A stretch of DNA of 54,842 nucleotides from CAYHPY01 sp964358485 (GCA_964358485.1 CAYHPY010000016.1:1-54842), one strand, 5' to 3'; shown: positions 9,400-18,007, numbered from the stretch's first letter. Notes: generated from the sequence alone by a model not told the origin. Numbers and translations: made by a program.

Positions 9400-10102
9400 C
9401 CCAAATGTCGTGGTTGGGAAAAGTTCCCCGGACCCGGCGCCGGTGAACCGGCAGTCCCGCCCAAGCCAGACCCCGGCTCTTCTCGGAGAGCTCCGGAGTC
9501 ACGGTTTCATCCGACAGGCTCCAGTCCATGCCTTCCGGGGCCTGGGCGTAAAGGCAGTGGTCGAAATCCGCCAGCTCGTGGACGACGCCGTCGTGGATGT
9601 GGAGGGTGGGGAAAAACAGCGTTTCCGGGTCGCGGGTCGCGAAGCGAAACGCCATGGGATGAACCCTTCGCCGCCCGGCGCCAAGCTGAAAGACGGCGAA
9701 GCCGTAATCCAGCGAGTCGGGGGCGTCCCGCCAAATCCCCGGGGCAAGCCGGAAGCGCGGGTCCAAGCGGCCGAAATCGGCCGCGGATGGGACGAAGGAC
9801 GCCTCGAAGGCTCCGACCTGCTGGACCGCCAGGGGGGCGCCCAAGGACAAACTCCCGAGTTCCGAGAGCGCCGGGGAGAACAGGCCGTCCAGGTCGGCGA
9901 AAAACCCGGGGTGCCCCTCCAAGCTCACGAATTCGACGGCCTTTTCCCCAACCCCCGGAGCCGTGGGAATGGGCAGGACCATGGCGTTGGCCGCCTTAGT
10001 CTCCACCGACATCTCGTAAACCAGGATCTGCACCTCACCGTCCAAACGGGCGAAAATCCGGGTATCGGAAACGCTCTCAACCCTGCCGGAAAAACAACAC
10101 AT
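9380..10102 (-). CDS. Conserved CCFSG-motif protein of unknown function
   Basis: 240 residues beginning MCCFSGRVESVSDTRIFAR, a start shared by a family of uncharacterised bacterial proteins I recognise only as 'hypothetical'. Later conserved-looking parts are LVYEMSV, NAMVLPIPTAPG, FHIH-type His residues (FFPTLHIHDG) and DFDHCLYAQ. The paired N-terminal cysteines with downstream His and Asp could bind metal, but this is inference. The start at 10102 is chosen because GGGGAGG lies just upstream and the family begins at MCCF. It sits 20 nt after pncA and is the last gene of the NAD operon, so a role near pyridine metabolism is possible but unproven. Confidence 0.7.
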   Translation of the reverse strand: MCCFSGRVESVSDTRIFARLDGEVQILVYEMSVETKAANAMVLPIPTAPGVGEKAVEFVSLEGHPGFFADLDGLFSPALSELGSLSLGAPLAVQQVGAFEASFVPSAADFGRLDPRFRLAPGIWRDAPDSLDYGFAVFQLGAGRRRVHPMAFRFATRDPETLFFPTLHIHDGVVHELADFDHCLYAQAPEGMDWSLSDETVTPELSEKSRGLAWAGLPVHRRRVRGTFPNHDIWVSLGGS

Positions 10103-10122
10103 CCCCCACCTCCCCGCACCGA

Positions 10123-10746
10123 TTAGATTTCGGAACTTTGGAGCACTTCGACGCCCGCGGCGCGCATCTCCTGAACGGCCTCGCGGGAGTCGGACGGCTT
10201 GAGGTTCACGCCGCGGCATGCGTCCTCTATCAAGAAAGTGTCAAAACCCAGCTTCGCCGAGTCCAGCGCGGAAAATTTTATGCAGTAATCGGTCGCCAGA
10301 CCGACGACAAATGTTTGTTTGACTCCTTTTGCCTTCAAAAAGTCCCCCAGCCCCGTGGCCTTTCGGTGGCCGTTGTCGAAAAAGGCGGAATAAGAATCCG
10401 TGGAGGGATCCGTTCCCTTTTGAAAGATCTTGTCGAACGAATCAACGTTTATAGAAGAATGAAACGCCGCCCCGGAACTGCCCTGGACACAATGATCCGG
10501 CCAAAGAATTTGAGGGAGACCGTTTAAAATAATGGACACCCCGGGCTTTTGCCCGGGGTGTTGAGAAGCAAAACTCCCATGATTTTTCGGATGCCAGTCC
10601 TGGCTGGCGACCTTCAAACTGAAAAATCCTTTCAGCCCGAGGAGGCGATTGGCCGCCGGAAGGATCTCGTCCCCGCGGGGCACCGCCAAGGAACCGCCCG
10701 GAAGAAAATCGTTCTGGATGTCGATGACCAAAAGCGCCTTGCTCAT
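10123..10746 (-). CDS. pncA: Nicotinamidase / pyrazinamidase
   Basis: 207 residues of the isochorismatase-like fold. It hydrolyses nicotinamide to nicotinate and ammonia, the entry to the salvage route completed by PncB and NadE upstream. The catalytic triad is visible: D9 in VIDIQNDF, K110 in FQKGTDP and C155 in ATDYCIKFS. The metal site is in QDWHPKNHGSF and the oxyanion/substrate region in WPDHCVQG. Its ATG sits in ATGA, overlapping the Nudix stop. The gene is visibly more AT-rich than its neighbours and holds a perfect 11-bp stem-loop (10536-10561), which hints at separate acquisition or RNA-level control. Confidence 0.93.
   Translation of the reverse strand: MSKALLVIDIQNDFLPGGSLAVPRGDEILPAANRLLGLKGFFSLKVASQDWHPKNHGSFASQHPGQKPGVSIILNGLPQILWPDHCVQGSSGAAFHSSINVDSFDKIFQKGTDPSTDSYSAFFDNGHRKATGLGDFLKAKGVKQTFVVGLATDYCIKFSALDSAKLGFDTFLIEDACRGVNLKPSDSREAVQEMRAAGVEVLQSSEI
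10536..10561 (-). other. Intragenic perfect stem-loop in pncA
   Basis: ACACCCCGGGC (10536-10546), a TTTT loop and GCCCGGGGTGT (10551-10561) form an 11-bp GC-rich hairpin inside the pncA coding region. In the sense of transcription it is followed by CCATTATTTTAA, a weak U-rich stretch. It could act as a partial terminator, but may only be codon choice. Confidence 0.45.
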
Positions 10747-11186
10747 TTCCCCCGCCCCTGATAGGCCTTCAATGCGGCCTTGAGCATCTTGCGGTGGTCG
10801 AACGCCAAGGGCGGCGTCCGTTTGACCGAAAACCAACCCACGGCCCCGGCGTCGGAGCCCGCCTTGGCGCGCCCTTTTCCGGGACGGCACACCCCCCAAT
10901 GGGCGACCGCCACGGTCCAACCCCGGGGATCGCGCCCCGGCTCACCGTAGGTGTAAAATTGCTCGAGGTCGACTCCGGTTATTCCGGTCTCTTCTTTGAG
11001 TTCCCGCCTCGCGGCATCGAGCGGTGACTCCCCGGAATCCACGAAGCCCCCCGGAAAAGCCCACTTGCCCCGGAAGGGCGGGTGGGCCCTTTGAATCAAC
11101 AGGGTCTCCAGGCGCCCGGCCGTCTTGCGAAAGACCACGCAATCGGCGGTCAGGGCGGGACGAGGATAATCGTAGCGGTGGCTCAT
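10743..11186 (-). CDS. Nudix hydrolase, ADP-ribose pyrophosphatase-like
   Basis: 147 residues. The complete Nudix box is present, GGFVDSGESPLDAARRELKE followed by ETGI, which fits GX5EX7REUXEEXGU, so this copy should be catalytically active, unlike the box in NrtR. YDYPRPALTADCVVF is the usual start of the ADP-ribose/Nudix group related to NrtR's N-terminal half. Given its place between nadE and pncA, a role in clearing ADP-ribose or another NAD breakdown product is likely; the substrate is inference. The start at 11186 lies in an ATGA overlap with the nadE stop; a start further upstream would run into nadE. Confidence 0.85.
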   Translation of the reverse strand: MSHRYDYPRPALTADCVVFRKTAGRLETLLIQRAHPPFRGKWAFPGGFVDSGESPLDAARRELKEETGITGVDLEQFYTYGEPGRDPRGWTVAVAHWGVCRPGKGRAKAGSDAGAVGWFSVKRTPPLAFDHRKMLKAALKAYQGRGK

Positions 11187-13171
11187 GAGAGTTCCCGTAG
11201 TTCTTTTTCCAAAGAGCTCGAGAGGATCGGAAACCGGCACCAGCTCCTCGGGTCCAGGTTCTCGTCATCAAGGTGGAAGGACGGGGCGTAGCGCTCCCGT
11301 TTCCACTGGTTGCGGCACCATAGCCGGAAAAAGCGCCGGACCCACTCCAGATGGCTGGCCGCCGGATATTCAGGGAACAGCGCCCGCGCCTGCTCCAGGA
11401 CCTCGGCGGGAGAGCGCTTGTCGCGAATGAAGGAGCGCTCGATGACGTCCAGGACCGGATAGGGCATGAGGTCTCCCTCCGCGGTCTGCGCCGCCGAAGC
11501 GGGACGAAGCTCCGGGGTCGGGCTCTGGGCCGTCACGTGCGAAAGCCCGGGGATGGGGCCCAGGCCCGCGGGGCCGCGCGTCTCGAACCACTTGAGCCAC
11601 TGGACGAGGAAGGCCTTGTCGATGCCCGCGATCGGCGAGAGGCCCCCGCAGGTGTCGCCGTCCATGGTGGCGTAGCCCACGGCCGCCTCGGAGCGGTCGC
11701 TGGTGGCAAGCAGCAGGAAATTGCGGATGTTGGCCAAAAGCCACACCCCCGGGGCCCGGGCCCGTGCTTGGATGTTCTGGAGGGGGACGTCGTCGGTTTT
11801 CCAGGAGAGGGAACGGCCGAGGGCCTTGCCGACGGTCTGGACATAGGACTCGACGATCGATCCCACGCTCCACTCCATGAACTCCACCCCGGCCCCCTCG
11901 GCCACCGCTTGGGCGGAGGCGCGGCCGACGGGGCCGGAATTTTCGGTGGGTTGGTAGACGGTGGTGATAAGGGAACGGGTCAGGGACGGAACGTCGCCCT
12001 TAAAAGATTTCAGGAACGGAACGTACGGAAGCTTATCCGCAAGAGCAGAAGGGCCAAGTTGTTGGGCGGCCAGCTTAATGCTGCTGGCGGCTAAAATGAC
12101 CACCGCGGAGGAATCGGCACCGCCGCTCAAAGACACCGTAAAGCCGTGGGAGCGGCTGCGCCGCAGGTAGTCGAACAGCCCGAGCGCGACGGTCCGCGTG
12201 AACTCCTCTTCCTTGACGAAGTCCCCCTTTTCCCAGGAATCGGCGGGGCCGGCGCCCCCTTCCGGGGGCAGGGCGGCCTTGCGCTCCGGAAATTCGAATT
12301 CGACCCGGATATTGCCGGGGTCCTCGGAGCGTAGTTCGGGGTTGTAAGACGAGGCCCGGGCCCGATTCATGCGGTTCAAGGTGATGTCCACGTCGGAAAC
12401 CGTGAGCTCCCAGTCCCGGTAGGACAGGCGCGGCCCCTGGGCGGCGAGCTTTCCGCCGGAGGCGATCAGCGCGCCCCCGTCGAAGATCACCCGCCCGGCC
12501 TCGTTGCCGAGAAGGTTGGAGTAGACGTAGACCACCCCGAAGGCGCGCGAGCCCTCGGTGACGAAGCGCTTGCGGGTTTCGATCTTGCCGAAGGCGAAGT
12601 GGCTGGCGGAGGGATTAAGGATCACGTCCACCCCCTTCAAGGCCAGCGCGGCGCCGGGGCGGTTGGAGACCCAGGCCTCTTCGCAGATCTCAAAGCCCAG
12701 CTCGATGCCCCCGCAGTCGAAGATCATGTCGCCGAAGGGAACCTTCCGCTTTCCGAAGGACAAGGTGTCGCGGACCCCGGCGGGCCAGGCTTTGAACCAG
12801 CGCGGCTCGTAATGGATTCCGTCCCCCGCCAGGAATTTCTTGGCCACCATGCCGGCCAGTTTTCCGTCGCAGAGCAAGGCGGCGGAATTAAACACCGCCC
12901 CGTCCTGAAACACCGGCAGGCCGACGCTGACGATGATGCCCCGGGTGTCGGGCAAGAGGGCCTCCAGGGACTGGCGGGCGGCCTCATGGACGAATTCCGC
13001 GTGGAACATGTCCTCGCAGCCGTAGCCCGTCAGGCAGAGTTCGGGCAGGCAGAGAACGGACACGCCTTTGGCCTTGGCCTCGGCGATGACAGCCCGGATG
13101 CGGGCCAAGTTTCCCTCCCAGTCCATGGGAGTTTGATTGAGCGCGGCCGCGCCGACGCGGATGAGTTTCAC
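11183..13171 (-). CDS. nadE: Glutamine-dependent NAD+ synthetase
   Basis: 662 residues, the size of two-domain enzymes. The N-terminal nitrilase-type glutaminase (residues 1-300) shows the Glu-Lys-Cys triad region: LPELCLTGYG, VAKKFLAGDG and FEICEEAW. The C-terminal synthetase has the ATP-pyrophosphatase P-loop SLSGGADSSAVV (about residue 350) and GYATMDGDTCGGLSPI. It amidates nicotinate adenine dinucleotide to NAD+. ATGA overlaps couple it to pncB upstream and the Nudix gene downstream. NadD, which makes its substrate from the PncB product, is not in the window. Confidence 0.95.
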   Translation of the reverse strand: MKLIRVGAAALNQTPMDWEGNLARIRAVIAEAKAKGVSVLCLPELCLTGYGCEDMFHAEFVHEAARQSLEALLPDTRGIIVSVGLPVFQDGAVFNSAALLCDGKLAGMVAKKFLAGDGIHYEPRWFKAWPAGVRDTLSFGKRKVPFGDMIFDCGGIELGFEICEEAWVSNRPGAALALKGVDVILNPSASHFAFGKIETRKRFVTEGSRAFGVVYVYSNLLGNEAGRVIFDGGALIASGGKLAAQGPRLSYRDWELTVSDVDITLNRMNRARASSYNPELRSEDPGNIRVEFEFPERKAALPPEGGAGPADSWEKGDFVKEEEFTRTVALGLFDYLRRSRSHGFTVSLSGGADSSAVVILAASSIKLAAQQLGPSALADKLPYVPFLKSFKGDVPSLTRSLITTVYQPTENSGPVGRASAQAVAEGAGVEFMEWSVGSIVESYVQTVGKALGRSLSWKTDDVPLQNIQARARAPGVWLLANIRNFLLLATSDRSEAAVGYATMDGDTCGGLSPIAGIDKAFLVQWLKWFETRGPAGLGPIPGLSHVTAQSPTPELRPASAAQTAEGDLMPYPVLDVIERSFIRDKRSPAEVLEQARALFPEYPAASHLEWVRRFFRLWCRNQWKRERYAPSFHLDDENLDPRSWCRFPILSSSLEKELRELS

Positions 13172-14649
13172 AGGGTTTTCTCCAGGCCTCGTTTCTTCAG
13201 GATCAGGTCGTTCCTAAGATCATGCAGGCCTTTTTCCAGGCCTACGGGATATTGATGGGGGTTCGTGAATCTTTTAACCCCGGAGTGGAAATCCGCCAGA
13301 CAATGGGCGGCCCGTTGGCGGATGGCGACAAGGGAAGGGAGGTCGCCGCTGATTTTTCCTTTTCGAAGGACGGGGATCAAAAGATCCTCGAACGAAGCAT
13401 CGGCGGGAACGACCTTTCTACGGGTTGAATCGAGAGGATCGATGAGAATACACGGCTCGGGAACGGGCCGAGCCGTGTCATAGATCACATCGCAAACGGC
13501 CCCTTGCGCATCCCGGTACCGCCGGACCTGCTGAATCCCGGGGATGGAGGTTTTGGCGGCCTGCTCGGAAATTTTCAGGACCGGCCGCCACCGGCCTTCG
13601 GGCTCCCGCATGGCGGAAAGTTTGTAGACGCCCCCCAGGGCGGGCTGGTCGTAGGCGGTGGCGAGCTTGGTGCCCACGCCCCAAACGGCGATCTTGGCGC
13701 CCTGCTCCTTGAGGCTGGCGATGAGCCCCTCGTCCAAATCGTTGGAGGCCACGATCTTTGCGTCCGGGAAACCCGCGTCGTCGAGCAATTTCCGGGCCTC
13801 GATGGAGAGATGGGCCAAATCCCCCGAATCCAGGCGAATGCCCAGCAGGCGGTTGCCGCGCTCTTTGAGCCGGCGCCCCACGGAGATCGCCTTGCGGACC
13901 CCCTCGAGCGTGTCGTAGGTGTCCACCAAAAACAGGCAGTTGTTGGGCAGGGCCCGGGCGTAAGCCTCGAAGGCCTCTTCCTCATCTTCAAATGCCATGA
14001 CCCAGCTATGGGCGTGCGTCCCCCGGACCGGAATCCCGAGGTGGCGCCCCGCCAGAACGTTGGAGGTTGCGTCGCAGCCCCCGATGAAGGCCGCCCGGCT
14101 GGCCGACAGGCCCCCGTCGATGCCTTGGGCACGGCGAAGGCCGAATTCCAGAACCGACTCCCCGCGCGCGGCCAGGCTCACCCGCGCCGCCTTGGTCGCG
14201 ATCAAGGTCTGAAAATTGATTATGTTGAGCAGGGCCGTTTCCACCAATTGGGCCTGAAGCAAAGAGCCCCGGACCCGAAGCAGGGGTTCGTTGGGGAAGA
14301 CCGGCGTCCCCTCGGCAATCGCGTCCACGTCCAGGCTCAGGCGCAGGTCCCGGAGGTAATCGAGGAAGCCCGCCTCGAAAATGGGTTTTTCATCGGCTCC
14401 CTTCAGGCTCCCAAGATAGGAGACGTCCTCCTTGTCGAACCGAAAACGCTCCAGGTATTCCAAGGCGGTTTGCAGGCCGCAGGCCAGCGCGAAGCCTCCT
14501 CCGAACGGGTTTTTCCGGTAATGGAGATTAAAGACCGACTCGCGCTCGGCCAAGCCGCTTTTCCAATACGCCGCGGCCATGGTCAATTGGTAGAAATCCG
14601 TAGCCAGGGCCAGGGAGGTGCGGTAGACCCCATCCAGAATCGAGACCAT
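13168..14649 (-). CDS. pncB: Nicotinate phosphoribosyltransferase
   Basis: 493 residues. It converts nicotinate and PRPP to nicotinate mononucleotide. Family features are LATDFYQLTMAAAYWKSG at the N-terminus, EFGLRRAQGIDGG in the centre and IRLDSGDLAHLS and VGTKLATAYDQPALGGVYKL towards the phosphate site. The length and these motifs fit the Gram-positive-like PncB group. Its ATG is 1 nt after the nadK stop, with GGAGG inside the end of nadK; its own stop overlaps nadE in an ATGA. Confidence 0.94.
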   Translation of the reverse strand: MVSILDGVYRTSLALATDFYQLTMAAAYWKSGLAERESVFNLHYRKNPFGGGFALACGLQTALEYLERFRFDKEDVSYLGSLKGADEKPIFEAGFLDYLRDLRLSLDVDAIAEGTPVFPNEPLLRVRGSLLQAQLVETALLNIINFQTLIATKAARVSLAARGESVLEFGLRRAQGIDGGLSASRAAFIGGCDATSNVLAGRHLGIPVRGTHAHSWVMAFEDEEEAFEAYARALPNNCLFLVDTYDTLEGVRKAISVGRRLKERGNRLLGIRLDSGDLAHLSIEARKLLDDAGFPDAKIVASNDLDEGLIASLKEQGAKIAVWGVGTKLATAYDQPALGGVYKLSAMREPEGRWRPVLKISEQAAKTSIPGIQQVRRYRDAQGAVCDVIYDTARPVPEPCILIDPLDSTRRKVVPADASFEDLLIPVLRKGKISGDLPSLVAIRQRAAHCLADFHSGVKRFTNPHQYPVGLEKGLHDLRNDLILKKRGLEKTL

Positions 14650-14650
14650 T

Positions 14651-15523
14651 TTATCCTCCCAAAACCCTCAGCGGCTCCTCGGAGAGGCGAAATTCCGCCA
14701 CGGACCCGAACGGAAACGGGGCGTCCCGAAGGCAATCCACCGAAACCAGCCCCTCCGAATCGTTGAGAGAGCGCACGCCCAGGCGGTCCCCGGCCATGAA
14801 GGCCCCGGTCCTCAACTTGTACTTCCGGTCCCGGGGGAAGGGCTCGGTCAAAACCCAGCGGGCCTCCGCCCGTCCCCGCGCGAAGGGCTTGGCGTAGGCG
14901 GAAAACCAGCCGGTGGAACCCGCGGCCGTGCACACCAGCAGACCCGAGGATTTCTGCTCCTCTTCCTTTCCCCCGTTCAAGGACAAGGCGTGGCGGCTCA
15001 TGTCCTTGCGCCCGCGCTCGCCGGCCAGAATTTCGCTCGTGGCCCGGCCCACGGGCTTGCCGTCCACGAAAGCGTCGATCCGGGGCCAGAGATCCAACCG
15101 CCCTTTCCCGTCCCGGACGCGCCCAAGCACGGCCTCCACGTTGCGCTCATCGAGCGAAAGCAGGCCGCCGTGGCTGCGGATGCGGTCGGCGTTGACTCCG
15201 ATGATCGGGGTGGCGTCCAGGAAATGGGACACGAAGATGAAATGGTTGTCCCCGCCCAATGAGATCACGCAGCTGGCCCCATCCAGAGCCTTGGCGCTGA
15301 GGTCCTCCCGGGAGACCACCCGAGACTCGGGAAGAATGGTCCGCAAACGGCGGCGCATCTCCAACTGGCGCTTATGGGAAGAGAAGATGACCGGAGCATT
15401 CTCGGTCCGGTAATAGGTTTGGAGCTGGTGCTCGGTCAACTTGAGCCGCCGGGAGTCGTACTCCACCTTGGTCTCCTTGGGGACCAGGACCGAGCGGGAA
15501 AGATCGATGCCGAATTTTTTCAT
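14651..15523 (-). CDS. NAD kinase family protein
   Basis: 290 residues. Diacylglycerol-kinase-like NAD kinase fold with the glycine-rich GGDNH at about 90-94 (GGDG in typical enzymes, here Asn in the fourth position), VNADRIRSHGG and the CTAAGSTGWFSAY nucleotide-binding motif. It would phosphorylate NAD to NADP, closing the pathway encoded by the operon. The variant GGDNHF and length make it resemble the eukaryotic/plant-type NADK3 group more than bacterial NadK; this is inference. The ATG at 15523 is 7 nt after TACAAT (15536-15531), which overlaps the stop of the methylase gene, so an internal leaderless promoter may supplement operon read-through. Confidence 0.85.
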   Translation of the reverse strand: MKKFGIDLSRSVLVPKETKVEYDSRRLKLTEHQLQTYYRTENAPVIFSSHKRQLEMRRRLRTILPESRVVSREDLSAKALDGASCVISLGGDNHFIFVSHFLDATPIIGVNADRIRSHGGLLSLDERNVEAVLGRVRDGKGRLDLWPRIDAFVDGKPVGRATSEILAGERGRKDMSRHALSLNGGKEEEQKSSGLLVCTAAGSTGWFSAYAKPFARGRAEARWVLTEPFPRDRKYKLRTGAFMAGDRLGVRSLNDSEGLVSVDCLRDAPFPFGSVAEFRLSEEPLRVLGG

Positions 15524-15528
15524 GGCGT

Positions 15529-16215
15529 TTATTGTACTGAATCCTTTTTCCCGATGAGGGCGTACTCGTGCGCCCGGTTGGTGCGGGCCGGATCCGGGTC
15601 CTTTGGAAGGGGGCGCCGGTAACACAACAGCCGTTCCGGCAACAGCGTAAAATGGCGGGACAGCGCCCGGGCCGCGTCCCAGGCCAAAGGCACGAATTTC
15701 CCGTCCGAGAGCACAATGTTCTCGGCCATGGCCACGATGTGGGCCCCGGGCTTAAGAACCCGCGCCATGGCAAAAAAGACCGCCTCCAATTCCTCCAGAT
15801 ACTTCGCGTATTCCGTTTTCCGGTAGAGTTGTCCTTCCCGCCCCGCGGCCCAATCCGCCCCGAAATAGGGGATATTCGTCAGACAGAAATCCACGCTCGC
15901 AGCCCGAAGGGGGGGCTTTCCGGCCTCGGCGGTCAGGACCTTCTGATCCGGCCCCGCGTAAGCTTTGAGGCGTTCTCGGGCGGCGGCCGCGCGAGCAGGC
16001 TCGATCTCCAGGCCGATTCCGCGCCTACCCTCCAATGCGCAGGCGACCAAGGTGGTCCCCCAGCCGCAGAAGGGGTCCACCACCAGGTCCCCCGGCCGGC
16101 TGAAATCCCTCAGAAAGGGCGGCATCTGCTCCACCCACCCGCAGTCCGGCGGCCTCCCCGCGAGGCGGTGGCGGGCGTCCTCTTTTTCCAGGACCCTCCA
16201 ACTGCGCGAACTCAT
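15529..16215 (-). CDS. DNA/RNA methylase-like SAM-dependent methyltransferase
   Basis: 228 residues. SAM-binding motif I DPFCGWGTT (47-55), acidic loop GIGLEIEP and the catalytic-position motif TNIPYF (113-118) in place of the usual (S/D/N)PPY. Motif I precedes the catalytic motif, the non-permuted order of DNA N6/N4 methylases and Trm11-like RNA methylases. No target recognition domain is evident in this short protein, so an orphan DNA or RNA methylase, or another amino-methyl transferase, are all possible. The start at 16215 (in an ATGA overlap with the radical SAM stop, GGAGG 8 nt upstream) is preferred over ATG 16257. Its presence in an NAD operon is unexplained. Confidence 0.75.
   Translation of the reverse strand: MSSRSWRVLEKEDARHRLAGRPPDCGWVEQMPPFLRDFSRPGDLVVDPFCGWGTTLVACALEGRRGIGLEIEPARAAAARERLKAYAGPDQKVLTAEAGKPPLRAASVDFCLTNIPYFGADWAAGREGQLYRKTEYAKYLEELEAVFFAMARVLKPGAHIVAMAENIVLSDGKFVPLAWDAARALSRHFTLLPERLLCYRRPLPKDPDPARTNRAHEYALIGKKDSVQ
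15531..15536 (-). promoter_or_regulatory. Possible internal -10 box (TACAAT) for the NAD kinase gene
   Basis: TACAAT lies 7 nt upstream of ATG 15523 on the minus strand and is built from the last codons and stop of the preceding gene. No convincing -35 is seen 16-18 nt further up. Confidence 0.35.
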
Positions 16216-17246
16216 CGGCCCCCTCCCCGCATCACCACGCTCTTTTCCGGGTCCCAATCCCCGCAGAGATTTCCGTTGGCGTGGTATATCAGTTTATGAA
16301 TGACCCCGGAGCCGTGCCGCGTTTTCATCAACTCGTAATCGGAGGCCTCGAAGGTGGTCAAAACCGCCCCTTTCCAAAGAAACCGCTCGTTCCAGTAATA
16401 ATAGCCCTCGGTGCGCTCGACCGCCTCGAAATCCGCCGACTCCGAAGCGGCGTCCCGCAAAGCCGAAACGGGAATCCGCCTCTCATCAATGGCGCGCCGC
16501 GAGGCGCCGGGGCGGTAGAGGTCGTGGAGGCGTGAAAATTCCCGAAACACCACGTCGCGTGCCCCCAGCCCCCGCGCCCAGTCGAGGTATCGTAAAACCT
16601 GGTCGAAGTCGTCCACCCCCCCCTTCTGAACGACGCAGACCAAACGCACAGGAACATGGCGTAGGATGTCGGCCACGGTCCGCTCGAACACCTCCAGGGC
16701 CCGGATGGCCTTGCCGGGCCGAAAGCGCATGACGGCGTCGTTGCCCGCCTGGGTATGGTGATGCCGAGAGGCCTCGACCCGGGTCAGGCCGAATTCCTTG
16801 AGACGCGGCAGAAGGCGCGCGCCGGTCGTCTCCCGGGCCAGGCCCGCCCCGTTGGAGTAGAGGACCTTTTCCTCGAGGACAAGCCCCCCCGCGGCCCCGG
16901 CTCTCTCATCGATCTGGTCCAGCACCCGGCACAACCAGTCGGCGTCATCGGTGGCCTCCAAGCCCGACAAGGAAATCCCGAAGGGAAGGCCCCGCAGCGC
17001 GTCGAGAACGGCCGCCAAGCCGTCGAAATACGACGGCCCGGGCCGAAGGGAAGCCGATAGAATCCGGGCGTCCTTGTGCCAAAGAGTCTCCGAACAGAAC
17101 ACGCAGCGGGCCGAACAGGGGCGGACCGAGGCGAACGGGGTAAACGTCACCGGTTGGGCCACCGGCCATGGACGCCCGTCGAAGCGATGCTCAACCAGGC
17201 GGGTTCCGGCCCGGTCCACGACGGGAACGCCCGCAAGGGTTTTCAT
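16212..17246 (-). CDS. Radical SAM protein, function unknown
   Basis: 344 residues. The iron-sulfur cluster motif is C44-x3-C48-x2-C51 (PCSARCVFC). Downstream SGLEATDD resembles the GGEP-type SAM-contact strand, and RVEASRHHHTQAGND and a GARDVVFREFSRL strand follow. A short C-terminal extension has no extra clustered cysteines, so there is no SPASM-like domain. The reaction cannot be read from sequence. It is the second gene after nrtR and overlaps both neighbours by ATGA, so it is under NrtR control if the operon is. A role in pyridine or tRNA modification with the adjacent methylase is speculation. Confidence 0.85.
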   Translation of the reverse strand: MKTLAGVPVVDRAGTRLVEHRFDGRPWPVAQPVTFTPFASVRPCSARCVFCSETLWHKDARILSASLRPGPSYFDGLAAVLDALRGLPFGISLSGLEATDDADWLCRVLDQIDERAGAAGGLVLEEKVLYSNGAGLARETTGARLLPRLKEFGLTRVEASRHHHTQAGNDAVMRFRPGKAIRALEVFERTVADILRHVPVRLVCVVQKGGVDDFDQVLRYLDWARGLGARDVVFREFSRLHDLYRPGASRRAIDERRIPVSALRDAASESADFEAVERTEGYYYWNERFLWKGAVLTTFEASDYELMKTRHGSGVIHKLIYHANGNLCGDWDPEKSVVMRGGGR

Positions 17247-17938
17247 GACTCATAGGGCGCGACGACGCCCCTCTCCTGGAGCCGCTCGATGCCCGGGGAG
17301 CGCAGCCGATAGAGCCGCCCCGGACGGCTGCGCGCTCCGGAGGTGACCTTTCCGGTGTCGATCAAAATGCCCAGGCTCAGGATCTTCTTTCGGAAATTGC
17401 GGCGGTCCAAGTCCCGCCCCATGATGATCCCGTACACCCGGTGGAGCTGCTCCAGCGTGAAGGCTCGGGGCATGAGCTGGAAGGCCACCGTGCTGTAATT
17501 GGCCCGCCCGCGGAGCCTGTTCAAAGCCGTGTGGACGATGCGTTCGTGGTCGAAGGCCAGCTTGGGAAGGCGCGCGACCTCAAACCACCCGGCCTCGGCG
17601 GCGTCGGTGGCGGCCCGCAAAGTCTGGCGTCCGGCGTCGATCAAGGCGTAATAGGCGGTGGATACCACCCGGCCCCGGGGATCGCGGTCCGGATCGCCGA
17701 AGGTGAAAAGTTGCTCCAGGTAGACGTTGCGGACGTTGGATTCTTCCTGAAGCTCCCGAAAGGCCGCCTCCTCCAGGGATTCGTTGGCTCGGACAAATCC
17801 TCCGGGAAGGGCGTAGGCGCCCCGGAAAGGTTCTTCCCCCCGCCGGATCAGGAGGCATTGAAGCCTTTGCTCGAGGATGGAAAACAAGACGACGTCCACG
17901 GCGAGGGCGGGACGCTCGGCGGGAAGGGAGCTGGGCAT
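17243..17938 (-). CDS. nrtR: NrtR-type Nudix transcriptional regulator of NAD metabolism
   Basis: 231 residues. The N-terminal Nudix domain has a degenerate box: GGFVRANESLEEAAFREL then QEESNV, with Asn where the catalytic motif ends in Gly. The C-terminal winged helix (about 150-231; FTLEQLHRVYGIIMG, RRNFRKKILSLGIL) is typical of NrtR. NrtR proteins bind ADP-ribose through the dead Nudix domain and repress NAD genes. It is the first gene of a nine-gene NAD operon and is divergent from a hydrolase gene, with a palindrome in the shared 81-nt region. AGGA lies 8 nt before the ATG. Confidence 0.93.
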   Translation of the reverse strand: MPSSLPAERPALAVDVVLFSILEQRLQCLLIRRGEEPFRGAYALPGGFVRANESLEEAAFRELQEESNVRNVYLEQLFTFGDPDRDPRGRVVSTAYYALIDAGRQTLRAATDAAEAGWFEVARLPKLAFDHERIVHTALNRLRGRANYSTVAFQLMPRAFTLEQLHRVYGIIMGRDLDRRNFRKKILSLGILIDTGKVTSGARSRPGRLYRLRSPGIERLQERGVVAPYES

Positions 17939-17951
17939 TTTGTGTATCCTG

Positions 17952-17969
17952 TACGCATATAATAGCGTA
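17952..17969. promoter_or_regulatory. Palindrome in the nrtR promoter region, candidate NrtR operator
   Basis: TACGC (17952-17956), 8 AT-rich nt and GCGTA (17965-17969) form an inverted repeat between the nrtR start and the divergent hydrolase gene. A TATAAT on the plus strand (17958-17963) and TATTAT on the minus strand lie within it, so a bound protein would block both promoters. Confidence 0.5.
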
Positions 17970-18007
17970 TGTTTTACACTAAGTCAAGACCCGGAAAGGG
18001 CCTATGC

